From Subtercola boreus (GTDB lineage: Bacteria > Actinomycetota > Actinomycetes > Actinomycetales > Microbacteriaceae), in NCBI RefSeq assembly GCF_006716115.1, contig NZ_VFOO01000001.1, positions 1,798,001 to 1,862,000 of the forward strand: a DNA stretch of 64,000 nucleotides, given 5' to 3'. The notes beneath the pieces were generated by a model. The model was not told the origin of the DNA. It was given only the letters and a program-made list of their open reading frames with translations, and searched no databases. Made by a program: the position numbers and the translations under genes. Positions within the stretch are counted from its first letter, which is position 1. Every line of letters begins with the position of its first letter. This document shows positions 16,857 to 24,132 of this stretch, one piece after another.

Positions 16857-17345
16857 ATGAACAAGCGCCCCACCGCCGACCCGGTCGACGCAGCACTCCT
16901 CCTCGCCCTCACGACGGCTCCGGATGCCACAACCGTCGCCCTCTCCGAGCAGACCGGCCTCGCGCGGAACACCGTGCGTGCGCGCCAGACCCGTTACGAA
17001 CAAGACCAGACGCTGCGATCGTTCGAACGGCGGATCGATCCAGCGTTCCTCGGGTACCCGCTCAGCGCCTTCGTCGTCACGACCGTGAAACAGCGCAGGC
17101 TCGCCGAAGTCGGTGAAGCTCTCCGCGCGATTCCCGAAGTCCTCGAAGTCCAGGGGCTGTCGGGCGTCGCCGACCTGCTCATCCAGGTGGTGGCACGCGA
17201 CGCAGACGATCTCTACCGCATTGCCGGCGCCATCCTGAACATCGACGGCGTCAAGCGCACCACGACCGGGCTGGTCATGCGCGATCTGGTGCCGTACCGC
17301 GTCGCACCCCTCGTGGAGCGTGTCGCGGCGAGCGCCCGGCGCTAG
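16857..17345 (+). CDS. Lrp/AsnC-family transcriptional regulator
   Basis: 162-residue feast/famine regulator. The N-terminal HTH (VDAALLLALTTAPDATTVALSEQTGLARNTVRARQ...) occupies residues about 8-55 and the RAM/ACT-like ligand domain about 65-150 (LSAFVVTTVK... GVADLLIQVVARDADDLYRI). ATG at 16857 follows AGGAGG at 16847-16852. Divergent from the MdeB-like E1 gene across 140 bp holding a symmetric GCGC-centred site, so it probably senses an amino acid or 2-oxo acid and controls that gene. A 40-bp gap with short CACGA repeats separates it from the HIT-like gene. Confidence 0.9.
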   Translation: MNKRPTADPVDAALLLALTTAPDATTVALSEQTGLARNTVRARQTRYEQDQTLRSFERRIDPAFLGYPLSAFVVTTVKQRRLAEVGEALRAIPEVLEVQGLSGVADLLIQVVARDADDLYRIAGAILNIDGVKRTTTGLVMRDLVPYRVAPLVERVAASARR

Positions 17346-17384
17346 CCGGTCGGACTCGACACGACACGACACGACAACGGTTCG

Positions 17385-17867
17385 CTACCTCGTCGAAACG
17401 ACCGCCTCGTAGGCGGCCCGCACCTTCGGAACGAGCTCCAGCGCGGCACTGCGGTCGAGGCGCTCACCTCGCAGGTTCACGATGTTGCCGCCCCGGCGTT
17501 CCGGCGGCACATCCTCGCCCCGGGCAGCGACGAGCACGTGGAAGTGCGCGTACGACTCACCGAAGTTCATGGCGTAGGTCGCACGAGCTCCCGTAGCGTC
17601 CGCCACGGCGCCGGTGAGGTCTTTGAGGTGCTGGCCGAGCGAGTCGAGTTCGGCCTGCGTGAGTTCGTGCCAGCCGAGAGCGTGCCGGCGAACACGCAGA
17701 AAGAACCAGCCGGGTACTTCGTAGCCGGTGGGCAGTTCGCATGACCAGAGGTCGTCGCGGAACACGACCGAATTCTCATCGACCCTCTCGAGCGAGCAGA
17801 TCAGGCAGTGCTCGATGTCGACGACGGTGTGATCGGGAAAGCGGTGAACCGACGTGGTGTCGCTCAT
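17385..17867 (-). CDS. HIT-like protein with altered histidine triad and a CxxC
   Basis: 160-residue protein with HIT-family features: YAHFHVLVAARG near residues 107-117 is the triad segment (H108-x-H110), but the third triad position is Leu112, so the motif is incomplete. C21-L-I-C24 near the N-terminus, as in some HIT subgroups, could bind Zn. HIT proteins hydrolyse or transfer nucleotides; whether this one is active is unclear. Its ATG overlaps the FAH stop as ATGA, so it belongs to the GntR-controlled FAH operon. A much longer open frame upstream is a shadow of the FAH gene. Confidence 0.78.
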   Translation of the reverse strand: MSDTTSVHRFPDHTVVDIEHCLICSLERVDENSVVFRDDLWSCELPTGYEVPGWFFLRVRRHALGWHELTQAELDSLGQHLKDLTGAVADATGARATYAMNFGESYAHFHVLVAARGEDVPPERRGGNIVNLRGERLDRSAALELVPKVRAAYEAVVSTR

Positions 17868-18712
17868 CGCGCTGCCACGACCGTACGCAGCGTGCCGATT
17901 CCCTGGATGGTCGTCTCGAGCAGATCGCCCGGCGCGAGATACTCCTTGGGAGTACGGCCCCAGCCGACCCCTGACGGAGTGCCGGTGAAGATGATGTCGC
18001 CGGCCTTCAGCAGCACGCGCGCGGAGAGGTACGAGATCAGCGTCGGCACATCGAAGATGAGGTGTCTCGTGTTCGACGACTGTTTGGTCTCGCCGTTGAG
18101 CGTGAACGAGATGTCGAGTTCGAGCGCGTCGGTGTCGAACTCGTCGACGGACACCAGCCACGGCCCGATCGGACCGAACCCCGGTGCCGATTTGCCGAGC
18201 CCGAACTGCGGATTCGCGCCGCCCTCGAACTGCACGACGCGGTCGCTGATGTCCTGCCCCACGGTGAGCCCTGCCACCACCGACCATGCGTCTTCTCTCG
18301 CCACATCGAAGCAGTCGACGCCGATGACGACGACGAGCTCCGCCTCCCAGTCGACCGTCTCAGACGCGATCCCGAGAACCGCCCCAGCACCGACGATCGA
18401 GCTTCCGAACTTCGGGAACACCAGCGGAGTGGCCGGCAGTTCCATCCCCGACTCCGCAGAGTGATCGGCGTAGTTCAGCCCGATGCCGAAGGCCTGTCCG
18501 GGAGCGGGCTGAGGCAGCTCGAACAACGACGGATCAACCTCAGGATGCCCGGCCGGATCGATGCCGCGGGCGGCGAGTTCTGTCAGCCCACTCCACTGGG
18601 AGAAGATCTCCGACGGGGCTTCCGAGAGCGAGCCACCGCTGGCCTCTGCAACATCGACGACGTGACCGTCGATGATCAGGCTCGTGCGGGAGTTGACGAC
18701 GGCAACCTTCAT
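17864..18712 (-). CDS. fumarylacetoacetate hydrolase (FAH) family protein (module B)
   Basis: 282-residue FAH-fold enzyme. E123 and E125 in DWEAELVVVIG and D154 in GQDISDR are the expected metal ligands; IFTGTPSGVG is the C-terminal hallmark. It would process a ring-cleavage product, probably that of the module-B dioxygenase. It is a paralogue of 9591-10457 (shared GQD(L/I)SDR and LGKS blocks). ATG at 18710-18712 has GGAG upstream and is 16 bp from a 22-bp inverted repeat identical in its core to the site before the module-B dioxygenase, so both are probably one GntR regulon. Confidence 0.9.
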   Translation of the reverse strand: MKVAVVNSRTSLIIDGHVVDVAEASGGSLSEAPSEIFSQWSGLTELAARGIDPAGHPEVDPSLFELPQPAPGQAFGIGLNYADHSAESGMELPATPLVFPKFGSSIVGAGAVLGIASETVDWEAELVVVIGVDCFDVAREDAWSVVAGLTVGQDISDRVVQFEGGANPQFGLGKSAPGFGPIGPWLVSVDEFDTDALELDISFTLNGETKQSSNTRHLIFDVPTLISYLSARVLLKAGDIIFTGTPSGVGWGRTPKEYLAPGDLLETTIQGIGTLRTVVAAR

Positions 18713-18727
18713 GATGCTCCAATGTCT

Positions 18728-18749
18728 CGCTATTCGCTATGCTATAGCG
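18728..18749. promoter_or_regulatory. GntR-type operator, site 1 (upstream of FAH)
   Basis: CGCTAT (18728-18733) and ATAGCG (18744-18749) are perfect inverted arms over 10 bp. The 17-bp core CTATTCGCTATGCTATA recurs exactly, on the opposite strand, in front of the module-B dioxygenase (22941-22957). The site covers the expected -10/start region of the FAH operon (TATAGC on the minus strand), which suits repression. Confidence 0.7.
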
Positions 18750-18804
18750 CCATGCTCGCACAGTTCGGGAGGGCCGACAACCGCCGTCGCCACGATCTGG
18801 GGAT

Positions 18805-19512
18805 CTAACTCGTCGAGCGCTGGTCCTTCATCCGTTCGAGGTACTCGATGCGTTCGCTGATCTTGGCCCGGTTCGTCGTGAGGTGGTCGTGCAGCTCGCG
18901 GTGCAGGCCGGGGCCGTCGCCTTCGAGCACCCGCTGGAGCAGCACATCGTGCCGATGGTACCGACGCTGCCGCTCCTCGGAACTGATACGAGTCGGGTCG
19001 AAGACGAGGTGCGAATACCGGTCGGTCGCCACCCACAGTGTGCCGAGCATCCGCAGATCCCACTCCGTTGCCGTCGGCGCGACCAGTGCCGCATGAAAGC
19101 CGTGGTGGGCCTCCCAGGCGGTCTCGGGGTCTTCGGCCCGACTGAGTTCCAGCAGCTCCCGCAGTCGGGCCAGCTGCTCGGGGGTGTGGTGCGGTACGGA
19201 TTCCGCGGCGATCTGGGGCTCGATCCTCAGCCGCAGAGCGTAGATCGACTCCATGTCGTGCGTCGAGAGTGACGCCACGGCCGCGCTCCTCGCCTGCTTC
19301 AGGACGACCAGCCCCTGGTTCTCGAGCCGTCGCAGGGCCTCCCGGATCGGGATGTGACTCACGCCCAGCTGGCGTGCCAGATCACGGATCGAGAACTGCT
19401 CCCCCGCAGGCAGCGCTCCCGTGAGGATGGAACGCCGGATCTCCGCCGTCACAAGATCGACGGCGGAGCTGTTCTGGGGAGCCACCGATCTGACTGCCGG
19501 CTCAAAGGTCAT
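18805..19512 (-). CDS. GntR-family regulator, FadR/FCD subfamily
   Basis: 235-residue GntR regulator. The N-terminal winged HTH (residues about 18-80: VDLVTAEIRRSILTGALPAGEQFSIRDLARQLGVSHIPIREALRRLE...) is followed by an all-helical FCD ligand domain (about 95-225) with the metal/ligand-type histidines in HHGFHAAL and HRELHDHL. FCD regulators usually repress and are released by an organic acid. It lies downstream of its likely target operon on the same strand and is divergent from the PucR gene; a site related to the FAH operator lies just before its own start. Confidence 0.92.
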   Translation of the reverse strand: MTFEPAVRSVAPQNSSAVDLVTAEIRRSILTGALPAGEQFSIRDLARQLGVSHIPIREALRRLENQGLVVLKQARSAAVASLSTHDMESIYALRLRIEPQIAAESVPHHTPEQLARLRELLELSRAEDPETAWEAHHGFHAALVAPTATEWDLRMLGTLWVATDRYSHLVFDPTRISSEERQRRYHRHDVLLQRVLEGDGPGLHRELHDHLTTNRAKISERIEYLERMKDQRSTS

Positions 19513-19546
19513 GACGAAACGCTCCTACCATTCGTGATCGTTAGAT

Positions 19547-19557
19547 ATAGCGTATAG
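19547..19557. promoter_or_regulatory. GntR-type operator, site 3 (GntR/PucR intergenic)
   Basis: ATAGCGTATAG reads CTATACGCTAT on the minus strand and matches the core of sites 1 and 2 (CTATTCGCTAT) at 10 of 11 positions. It lies 35 bp before the GntR start and 44 bp before the PucR start, as expected for autoregulation and possibly control of PucR. Confidence 0.5.
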
Positions 19558-19600
19558 AGTCGGTGCCGAAAGCATAACTTGCGGTGTACGGAAGTCAACG

Positions 19601-20917
19601 ATGACAAGCACGAACGAATTTCATCCGCTTCACTCGCTCGGCGCCGATCTGCCCTGGTTGGCCAGGCTCGCGCCCGAACACCCCAGCTCTGCGGTGGTCT
19701 CGGCGAGCAGTCGCGCACACTTCACCAGGGCGGTGCGCCTCGTCGGCCGTGGTCCGGTCGACTGGGCGGTCGAGGTCGGCTATCACGTGACCCAGCGCAT
19801 CAGCAGGGACATTCCCGCGTTCGACGAGGGCGACGATTCGTTCGAAGTCCTGCGCATGGCGACCGAATCCACGACCATCCAGCTGCTGCTCGCACTGAGC
19901 GGGGCCGATGTCGGCGAGGCGAGCACCACCGAAGCGGTCGACTGCGTGACCGACTTCGTCCGACGCGGCATCAGCCTCGACGAGACCCTGCGTGGCATCC
20001 ATGTCGACCATTCAGTGATGGCGGGCGCCTTCCTGGCCGCCTGCGAGAAACTCGGCGACCCCGCGGATCGCCTCGCGCAGATCCAAGTGGTCTCCGAGCG
20101 CATGTTCTCCTTCTTCGACGTCTTCGCGGCGCAGATGGCCGAGGTCTACCTCAGCGAGACGGCGCGGCACTCGACGAGCGACGTCGCAGCGACCATCCAG
20201 CTCGTCAGTGAACTCCTCCGCAGTGACGGCCCGGACGATGGACACATCGCGAAACGCCTCGGATACAAGCTGGGCACTCAACACGTCGCGCTGATCGTCT
20301 GGTCGTCATCGCTCGCACGGGATGCCGACCAGCTCGAGTTGGGGCACACCGCCACCCAGCTGCTTCGAACACTCCACCCGACGCAGAAGCTGGTGCTGCC
20401 GGTGGGCGTCGGCCGGGTCTGGGGCTGGGCGAGTCCCTCAGGAAGCGCCGATGAACGGATTGCGGAGATGATGGGCGTGCGGCTCCCCGACGGCGTCCGC
20501 GCGGTCGTCGGTCACGCTGCATCCGGAATCGACGGCTTCAGACGCTCGCACCGCGAAGCCGAAGCGGCCTTCTCCCTGCTTCAGACGATGGAAGCCCCCT
20601 CCCACCTGGTGCGGTATTCAGACGTCGATCTGCTCTCGCTGATCATGGCCGACCGCGAACGAGCACTCGAATTCTCCCGGCGGGAGCTCGGTGAGCTCGG
20701 CGCTCGGAATCAGTACGCGAGCGAACTACGCGCAACCGTGGCGGCGTTCATCGAGACACAGGGCAGCCCGCATGCTGCCGCGGTGCAACTGAATGTGTCG
20801 CGCAACACCGTCTCGTACCGTATCCGGCGGGCCGAGGAGCTCCTGGGTCGAGACATCGCCGAGCGCCGCGCGCAACTGCACGCGGCGCTCATGGTGATGT
20901 CGGTACTGACCGACTGA
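19601..20917 (+). CDS. PucR/CdaR-family transcriptional regulator
   Basis: 438-residue regulator with a C-terminal HTH_30 domain: the last 60 residues (TVAAFIETQGSPHAAAVQLNVSRNTVSYRIRRAEELLG...) are the PucR/CdaR DNA-binding helix set. A GGDEF-like middle region (about 230-350, VALIVWSS... VVGHAASGIDGFRRSHREAEAA) and an N-terminal helical sensor-like region (about 1-200) precede it. Members often activate catabolic genes. Divergent from GntR, convergent with the flavin monooxygenase gene. Which of the module-B genes it controls is not visible. Confidence 0.88.
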   Translation: MTSTNEFHPLHSLGADLPWLARLAPEHPSSAVVSASSRAHFTRAVRLVGRGPVDWAVEVGYHVTQRISRDIPAFDEGDDSFEVLRMATESTTIQLLLALSGADVGEASTTEAVDCVTDFVRRGISLDETLRGIHVDHSVMAGAFLAACEKLGDPADRLAQIQVVSERMFSFFDVFAAQMAEVYLSETARHSTSDVAATIQLVSELLRSDGPDDGHIAKRLGYKLGTQHVALIVWSSSLARDADQLELGHTATQLLRTLHPTQKLVLPVGVGRVWGWASPSGSADERIAEMMGVRLPDGVRAVVGHAASGIDGFRRSHREAEAAFSLLQTMEAPSHLVRYSDVDLLSLIMADRERALEFSRRELGELGARNQYASELRATVAAFIETQGSPHAAAVQLNVSRNTVSYRIRRAEELLGRDIAERRAQLHAALMVMSVLTD

Positions 20918-20949
20918 CTGTCGATCGCCGGCTGACTGTCGATCGCCGG
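20914..20949. repeat. tandem 18-bp duplication at the 3' end of the PucR gene
   Basis: CTGACTGTCGATCGCCGG occurs twice in direct tandem, the first copy starting in the PucR stop codon. It fills most of the short gap between two convergent genes. It looks like replication slippage; each unit contains CGATCG, but no terminator-like hairpin with a T-tract is formed. Confidence 0.75.
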
Positions 20950-20966
20950 CCGAGGCTGGCGACTCC

Positions 20967-22187
20967 CTAGATGAGAGGAGTGATCTGCTCCTTCACGCCC
21001 AGCAGCACGCGGCCGTAGGTCTCGCTGGAGATGCCGGGACTGACGACGGCATGACGCGACGCCGTGTTCAGATCACGCCAATAGCGCTGAAGCGGGCTCA
21101 CCTCGGCGAATCCCCCCGCACCCTGCACCGACATCAACAGGTCGACGGCTTCACGAGTCCTGCGGGCGATGTATCCCGTGTCCATCCGGGCCCGACCGCG
21201 CTCGAGCAACGTCAGGTAGACGCCGTCGCGGGCGGCCTGGTCGATGTTGTCGGCGCACCGTGCCATGTGCAACATCGCCGTGTCGACCAGCTCGGCGGCC
21301 TCGGCCATGGAGATCTGCGTCGAACCGGCATTGATCGAGTTGTCGTAGAACGTGTAGGCGATGCCCTTGCCCTTCGCCAGCGAGCCGAGCACGTAGTCGA
21401 GCGCTCCACGTGCCATTCCCGTCATGGCGCCGGCCAGCACGATCGACAGCGTCGACACGAACGCCGAGCGATACAGCACCTCCTCGGTGTGCTCCGTTCC
21501 GTAGTCCCCTTCGATCGCCTTGCTGATCGAGATGATGCGGTGATCGGGAACGAAGACATCCGTGGCCACGAGAGTATTGCTCCCGGTGCCGCGCATTCCT
21601 GCGACATACCAGGTGTCATCGATGGTCAGGTCGGTCATGGGCACCAGGGCGAGGCCCTGATCGATCTGTGCACCCTGGTCGTCGACGATCGGCAGTCCGA
21701 CCAGCGCCCACTGCGAGTGGAGGCTACCGGAGGCGAACCCCCACGATCCCGTGATCCGCAGGCCGCCGTCCTCGAAGGAGGCGGTCGCCGTGGGCGTCAG
21801 AACGCCGCAGACCCGAGCGTCGGGATTGTCTCCCCAGACGTCGTTCTGGGCACGCTCGGGAAAGGTACCGGTCATCCAGGCGCACACATTGATCAGCGTC
21901 GTGACCCAGCCAGTGGCGCCGTCAGCCCGGGCGATCAAGGAGTTGATCTCGACGAAGTCGCGCACCGACACCTCGTTGCCGCCGAGCCGTTTCGGTTGCG
22001 CGAGCCTGAACAGCCCGGCCTCGGTCAGCGCCTCGATCACCGGTTCCGCAACGCGGCGGTTCTGCTCTGTCTCGTTCGCATGAGCCGTGATCAGGTCGGC
22101 AAGGCCGACAGCGCGTTCCTTGAGCGTTCTGGCATCAGCCGCCGTCTCAGCAAGACCGGTTTCCGGATTCGCATCGAGAATCGTCAT
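20967..22187 (-). CDS. class D flavin-dependent monooxygenase, oxygenase component (HpaB/HsaA-like, acyl-CoA dehydrogenase fold)
   Basis: 406-residue acyl-CoA-dehydrogenase-fold protein of the HsaA / p-hydroxyphenylacetate hydroxylase C2 type, which uses reduced flavin from a partner reductase to hydroxylate phenols. Supporting features are N-terminal AGLFRLAQPKRLGGNEVS, the mid-domain ITGSWGFASGS flavin strand, WYVAGMRGTGSNTLVATDVFVP and the C-terminal QRYWRDLNTASRHAVVSPGI typical of HsaA-like proteins rather than true dehydrogenases. The reductase gene is divergent at 22399, and the leader element B lies between. This pair probably supplies the diol substrate for the module-B dioxygenase. 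Confidence 0.85.
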   Translation of the reverse strand: MTILDANPETGLAETAADARTLKERAVGLADLITAHANETEQNRRVAEPVIEALTEAGLFRLAQPKRLGGNEVSVRDFVEINSLIARADGATGWVTTLINVCAWMTGTFPERAQNDVWGDNPDARVCGVLTPTATASFEDGGLRITGSWGFASGSLHSQWALVGLPIVDDQGAQIDQGLALVPMTDLTIDDTWYVAGMRGTGSNTLVATDVFVPDHRIISISKAIEGDYGTEHTEEVLYRSAFVSTLSIVLAGAMTGMARGALDYVLGSLAKGKGIAYTFYDNSINAGSTQISMAEAAELVDTAMLHMARCADNIDQAARDGVYLTLLERGRARMDTGYIARRTREAVDLLMSVQGAGGFAEVSPLQRYWRDLNTASRHAVVSPGISSETYGRVLLGVKEQITPLI

Positions 22188-22242
22188 TGACGTACTCCTT
22201 CATCTCTTCATTGAGTGGATCGGGTTCTTCGCGCCAGTTGTC

Positions 22243-22370
22243 GGGCGTGTGACTCAGTCTCGCCGCGCTCCCAGCCGAGGTCTTGTGCCAGCTCGCCAAT
22301 CTTCGGGGTGCGACTTGGTCCCGGCGCCCTAGCGCACACCATGCCCTAAGGCGCAGAGTCGGTGACGCCC
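22243..22370 (+). ncRNA. candidate structured leader RNA, copy B (possible riboswitch, class unknown)
   Basis: Element before the flavin reductase, in the divergent gap with the monooxygenase gene. Bases 22280-22369 match copy A (10477-10566) without gaps. Here the closing stem is GGGCGT (22243-22248) with ACGCCC (22365-22370), continued by GACTC (22251-22255) with GAGTC (22356-22360); copy A closes with other flanking bases, so pairing is kept while the 5' strand differs. The hairpin GCGC-CCTA-GCGC is unchanged, and GCC-CTAA-GGC forms near the 3' side. The ribosome site of the reductase starts about 16 bp after the element. Confidence 0.55.
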
Positions 22371-22398
22371 CTTGCAACGACGCACGAAAGGACATTCC

Positions 22399-22908
22399 AT
22401 GACGATTGCGAATCGCACAGACATCACGCCGCGCGAGCTGCGTGACACGCTCGGACACTACGCCTCGGGCGTGACGATCATCACCGGGCACGACTCCGAC
22501 GGGCCCATTGGATTCACCTGCCAGTCGTTCTACAGTGTTTCGATGGAGCCCCCGCTGGTCTCGTTCAGTGTGATGACGACCTCGACGACATACCCGCGCA
22601 TACGGCGGACGGGCACGTTCGGGGTCAACGTGCTCGCCCACTCCCAGCACGAGCTCTCCAATCAGTTCGCGCGCAAGGGCACGGACAAGTGGAGTGGAGT
22701 GCAGTATTCGCCGAGCCCCTCAGGCAACCCTCTCATCGAAGGCACACAGATGTGGGTCGACTGCGAACTCCGCGAAGAGTATGTCGCTGGCGACCACGTC
22801 ATCGTGGTGGGCGAGGTTGTCGCCCTCAGCCCAGCGGACTGGCACCTGGGCGAGCCATTGCTCTTCTTCAGGGGAACCTATCGGCGCCTGAACGATCACA
22901 TCGGTTAA
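22399..22908 (+). CDS. flavin reductase (HpaC/HsaB-like), partner of the class D monooxygenase
   Basis: 169-residue flavin reductase-like, FMN-binding split-barrel protein. LRDTLGHYASGVTIITG at the N-terminus, TCQSFYSVSMEPPLVSFSV and TGTFGVNVLA are the family hallmarks for flavin and NAD(P)H binding. It would supply FADH2 or FMNH2 to the divergent class D oxygenase. ATG at 22399 has GAAAGGA at 22386-22392; an in-frame ATG at 22372 lies within the structured element and has no ribosome site. The next gene, the dioxygenase, has its own promoter and GntR site. Confidence 0.9.
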   Translation: MTIANRTDITPRELRDTLGHYASGVTIITGHDSDGPIGFTCQSFYSVSMEPPLVSFSVMTTSTTYPRIRRTGTFGVNVLAHSQHELSNQFARKGTDKWSGVQYSPSPSGNPLIEGTQMWVDCELREEYVAGDHVIVVGEVVALSPADWHLGEPLLFFRGTYRRLNDHIG

Positions 22909-22917
22909 ACGGCGCGC

Positions 22918-22946
22918 TTGTACAATCGGGCGCGCAACGATATAGC
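22918..22946 (+). promoter_or_regulatory. promoter of the module-B dioxygenase
   Basis: TTGTAC (22918-22923) and TATAGC (22941-22946) are 17 bp apart. The -10 box lies inside GntR operator site 2, so repressor binding would block polymerase directly. Confidence 0.6.
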
Positions 22947-22960
22947 ATAGCGAATAGCTC
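22938..22960. promoter_or_regulatory. GntR-type operator, site 2 (upstream of dioxygenase)
   Basis: The core at 22941-22957 is the exact reverse complement of the 17-bp core CTATTCGCTATGCTATA at site 1 (18730-18746), and lies over the -10 box 20-40 bp before the dioxygenase start. The identity across 4 kb links the FAH-HIT operon and the dioxygenase-DoxX operon to one regulator, most simply the GntR protein encoded between them. Confidence 0.7.
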
Positions 22961-22977
22961 AACCACAGAAGGAGACA

Positions 22978-23592
22978 ATGATGTCAGGCAACAAGGCCAC
23001 CGGGCGACCCATCAACCCGCCGAAACTGCACCACACCACGTTCACCACGATGCAACTCGACAACATGGTGGCATGGTACGAGCTCGCCGTCGGCCTCATC
23101 CCCGCCTTCCACAACGATGAAGCCGCGTGGCTCACCAACGACGAGGCCAACCACCGCATCGCGTTCCTGTCGCCTCCCGGGCTGAAGAAGCCCGTCGACA
23201 AAAGCCACGAGACGGGCATCCACCACACCGCATTCGAGTACGCGACCTTCGACGAGTGGCTCGACAACTACATCCGGCTCCGCAACCACGGCATCCTGCC
23301 GTTCCTGACGCTCGACCACGGCATCACCATGTCGATCTACTACCAGGACCCCGACGGCAACGGCGTCGAGATCCAGGTCGATGCGTTCGGTGACTGGGCC
23401 GCATCGAAGCAGTGGATCTCCTCGGCGCTGGAGTTCGCCGCGAACCCGATCGGCACGTACTTCGATCCGGAGAAGCTGGTCGCCGCACGGGAGGCCGGAC
23501 TCACTTTCGAACAGATCCACGCCAACGCCCGGGCGGGCGAATACGTGCCCGACACGATTCCGGCCGACATCTTCCTGCCGGAACTGTACTGA
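22978..23592 (+). CDS. VOC-family extradiol-type dioxygenase (module B)
   Basis: 204-residue paralogue of the dioxygenase at 8921. Candidate metal ligands are H19 (LHHTTF), H83 (IHHTAFEY) and E131 (GNGVEIQVD). It shares the LTNDEANHRIA and MS(M/I)YYQDP(E/D)GNGVEIQ blocks with the module-A enzyme. It would cleave the diol made by the two-component monooxygenase. Two adjacent ATGs (22978 and 22981) follow AAGGAG; the second has the better spacing (6 bp), so the protein may be one residue shorter. A DoxX gene starts 2 bp after its stop. Confidence 0.87.
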   Translation: MMSGNKATGRPINPPKLHHTTFTTMQLDNMVAWYELAVGLIPAFHNDEAAWLTNDEANHRIAFLSPPGLKKPVDKSHETGIHHTAFEYATFDEWLDNYIRLRNHGILPFLTLDHGITMSIYYQDPDGNGVEIQVDAFGDWAASKQWISSALEFAANPIGTYFDPEKLVAAREAGLTFEQIHANARAGEYVPDTIPADIFLPELY

Positions 23593-23594
23593 CC

Positions 23595-24008
23595 GTGCAT
23601 CCGGCCACCGCAACAGGGCTGCGCATCGGCGCTAGGATCCTCACCGGTTCGACGTACGCGATTCTCGGGGCTGACGCCTTCCGCACGCCGGGTGGCCGGG
23701 TGGCGCAGGCCGGCTCGACCATTGCCGCCCTGCGCCGGGTGGTGCCGATGCCGGCCGACGACGAAGTTGTCGTCAAGGCGAACGCGGCCGTGCAGACCCT
23801 CGCGGGAGCGGCCCTCGCCTTCGGCGTCGTGCCGCGCGTCGCGGCCATCGCACTGGTGGCGTCGCTCGTGCCCACGACGATTGCCGGGCACGGCTTCTGG
23901 GCGATCGAAGATCCTGCGGCGCGCAAGCTGCAGCGCGTGCAGTTCCACAAGAACCTCGCGATGATCGGCGGGCTCCTTTTCGCCGTGCTCGACGGAGGCC
24001 GACGCTAG
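23595..24008 (+). CDS. DoxX-family membrane protein
   Basis: 137-residue protein with about three hydrophobic helices. RILTGSTYAILGADAFRTPGGRV, the LAGAALAFGVVPRVAAIAL helix and FHKNLAMIGGLLFAVL fit DoxX/DoxD-like membrane proteins known from Actinobacteria; their function is poorly defined (redox or quinone-linked roles were proposed). Start is GTG at 23595, directly after the dioxygenase stop, so it is very likely co-translated. A longer open frame in the same phase from 23412 only overlaps the dioxygenase. Confidence 0.78.
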   Translation: MHPATATGLRIGARILTGSTYAILGADAFRTPGGRVAQAGSTIAALRRVVPMPADDEVVVKANAAVQTLAGAALAFGVVPRVAAIALVASLVPTTIAGHGFWAIEDPAARKLQRVQFHKNLAMIGGLLFAVLDGGRR

Positions 24009-24132
24009 AGGCGTCAACGTGGGACTCGTCCGCGGGAGGGCCGAAATGCGTTCGCGTGATCCCCCACCAGAGCGACGGCGGTTCACAGCGGGCATCCACC
24101 GTTCACCCGGGAATGTCGGGCAGAGTGAGGGG

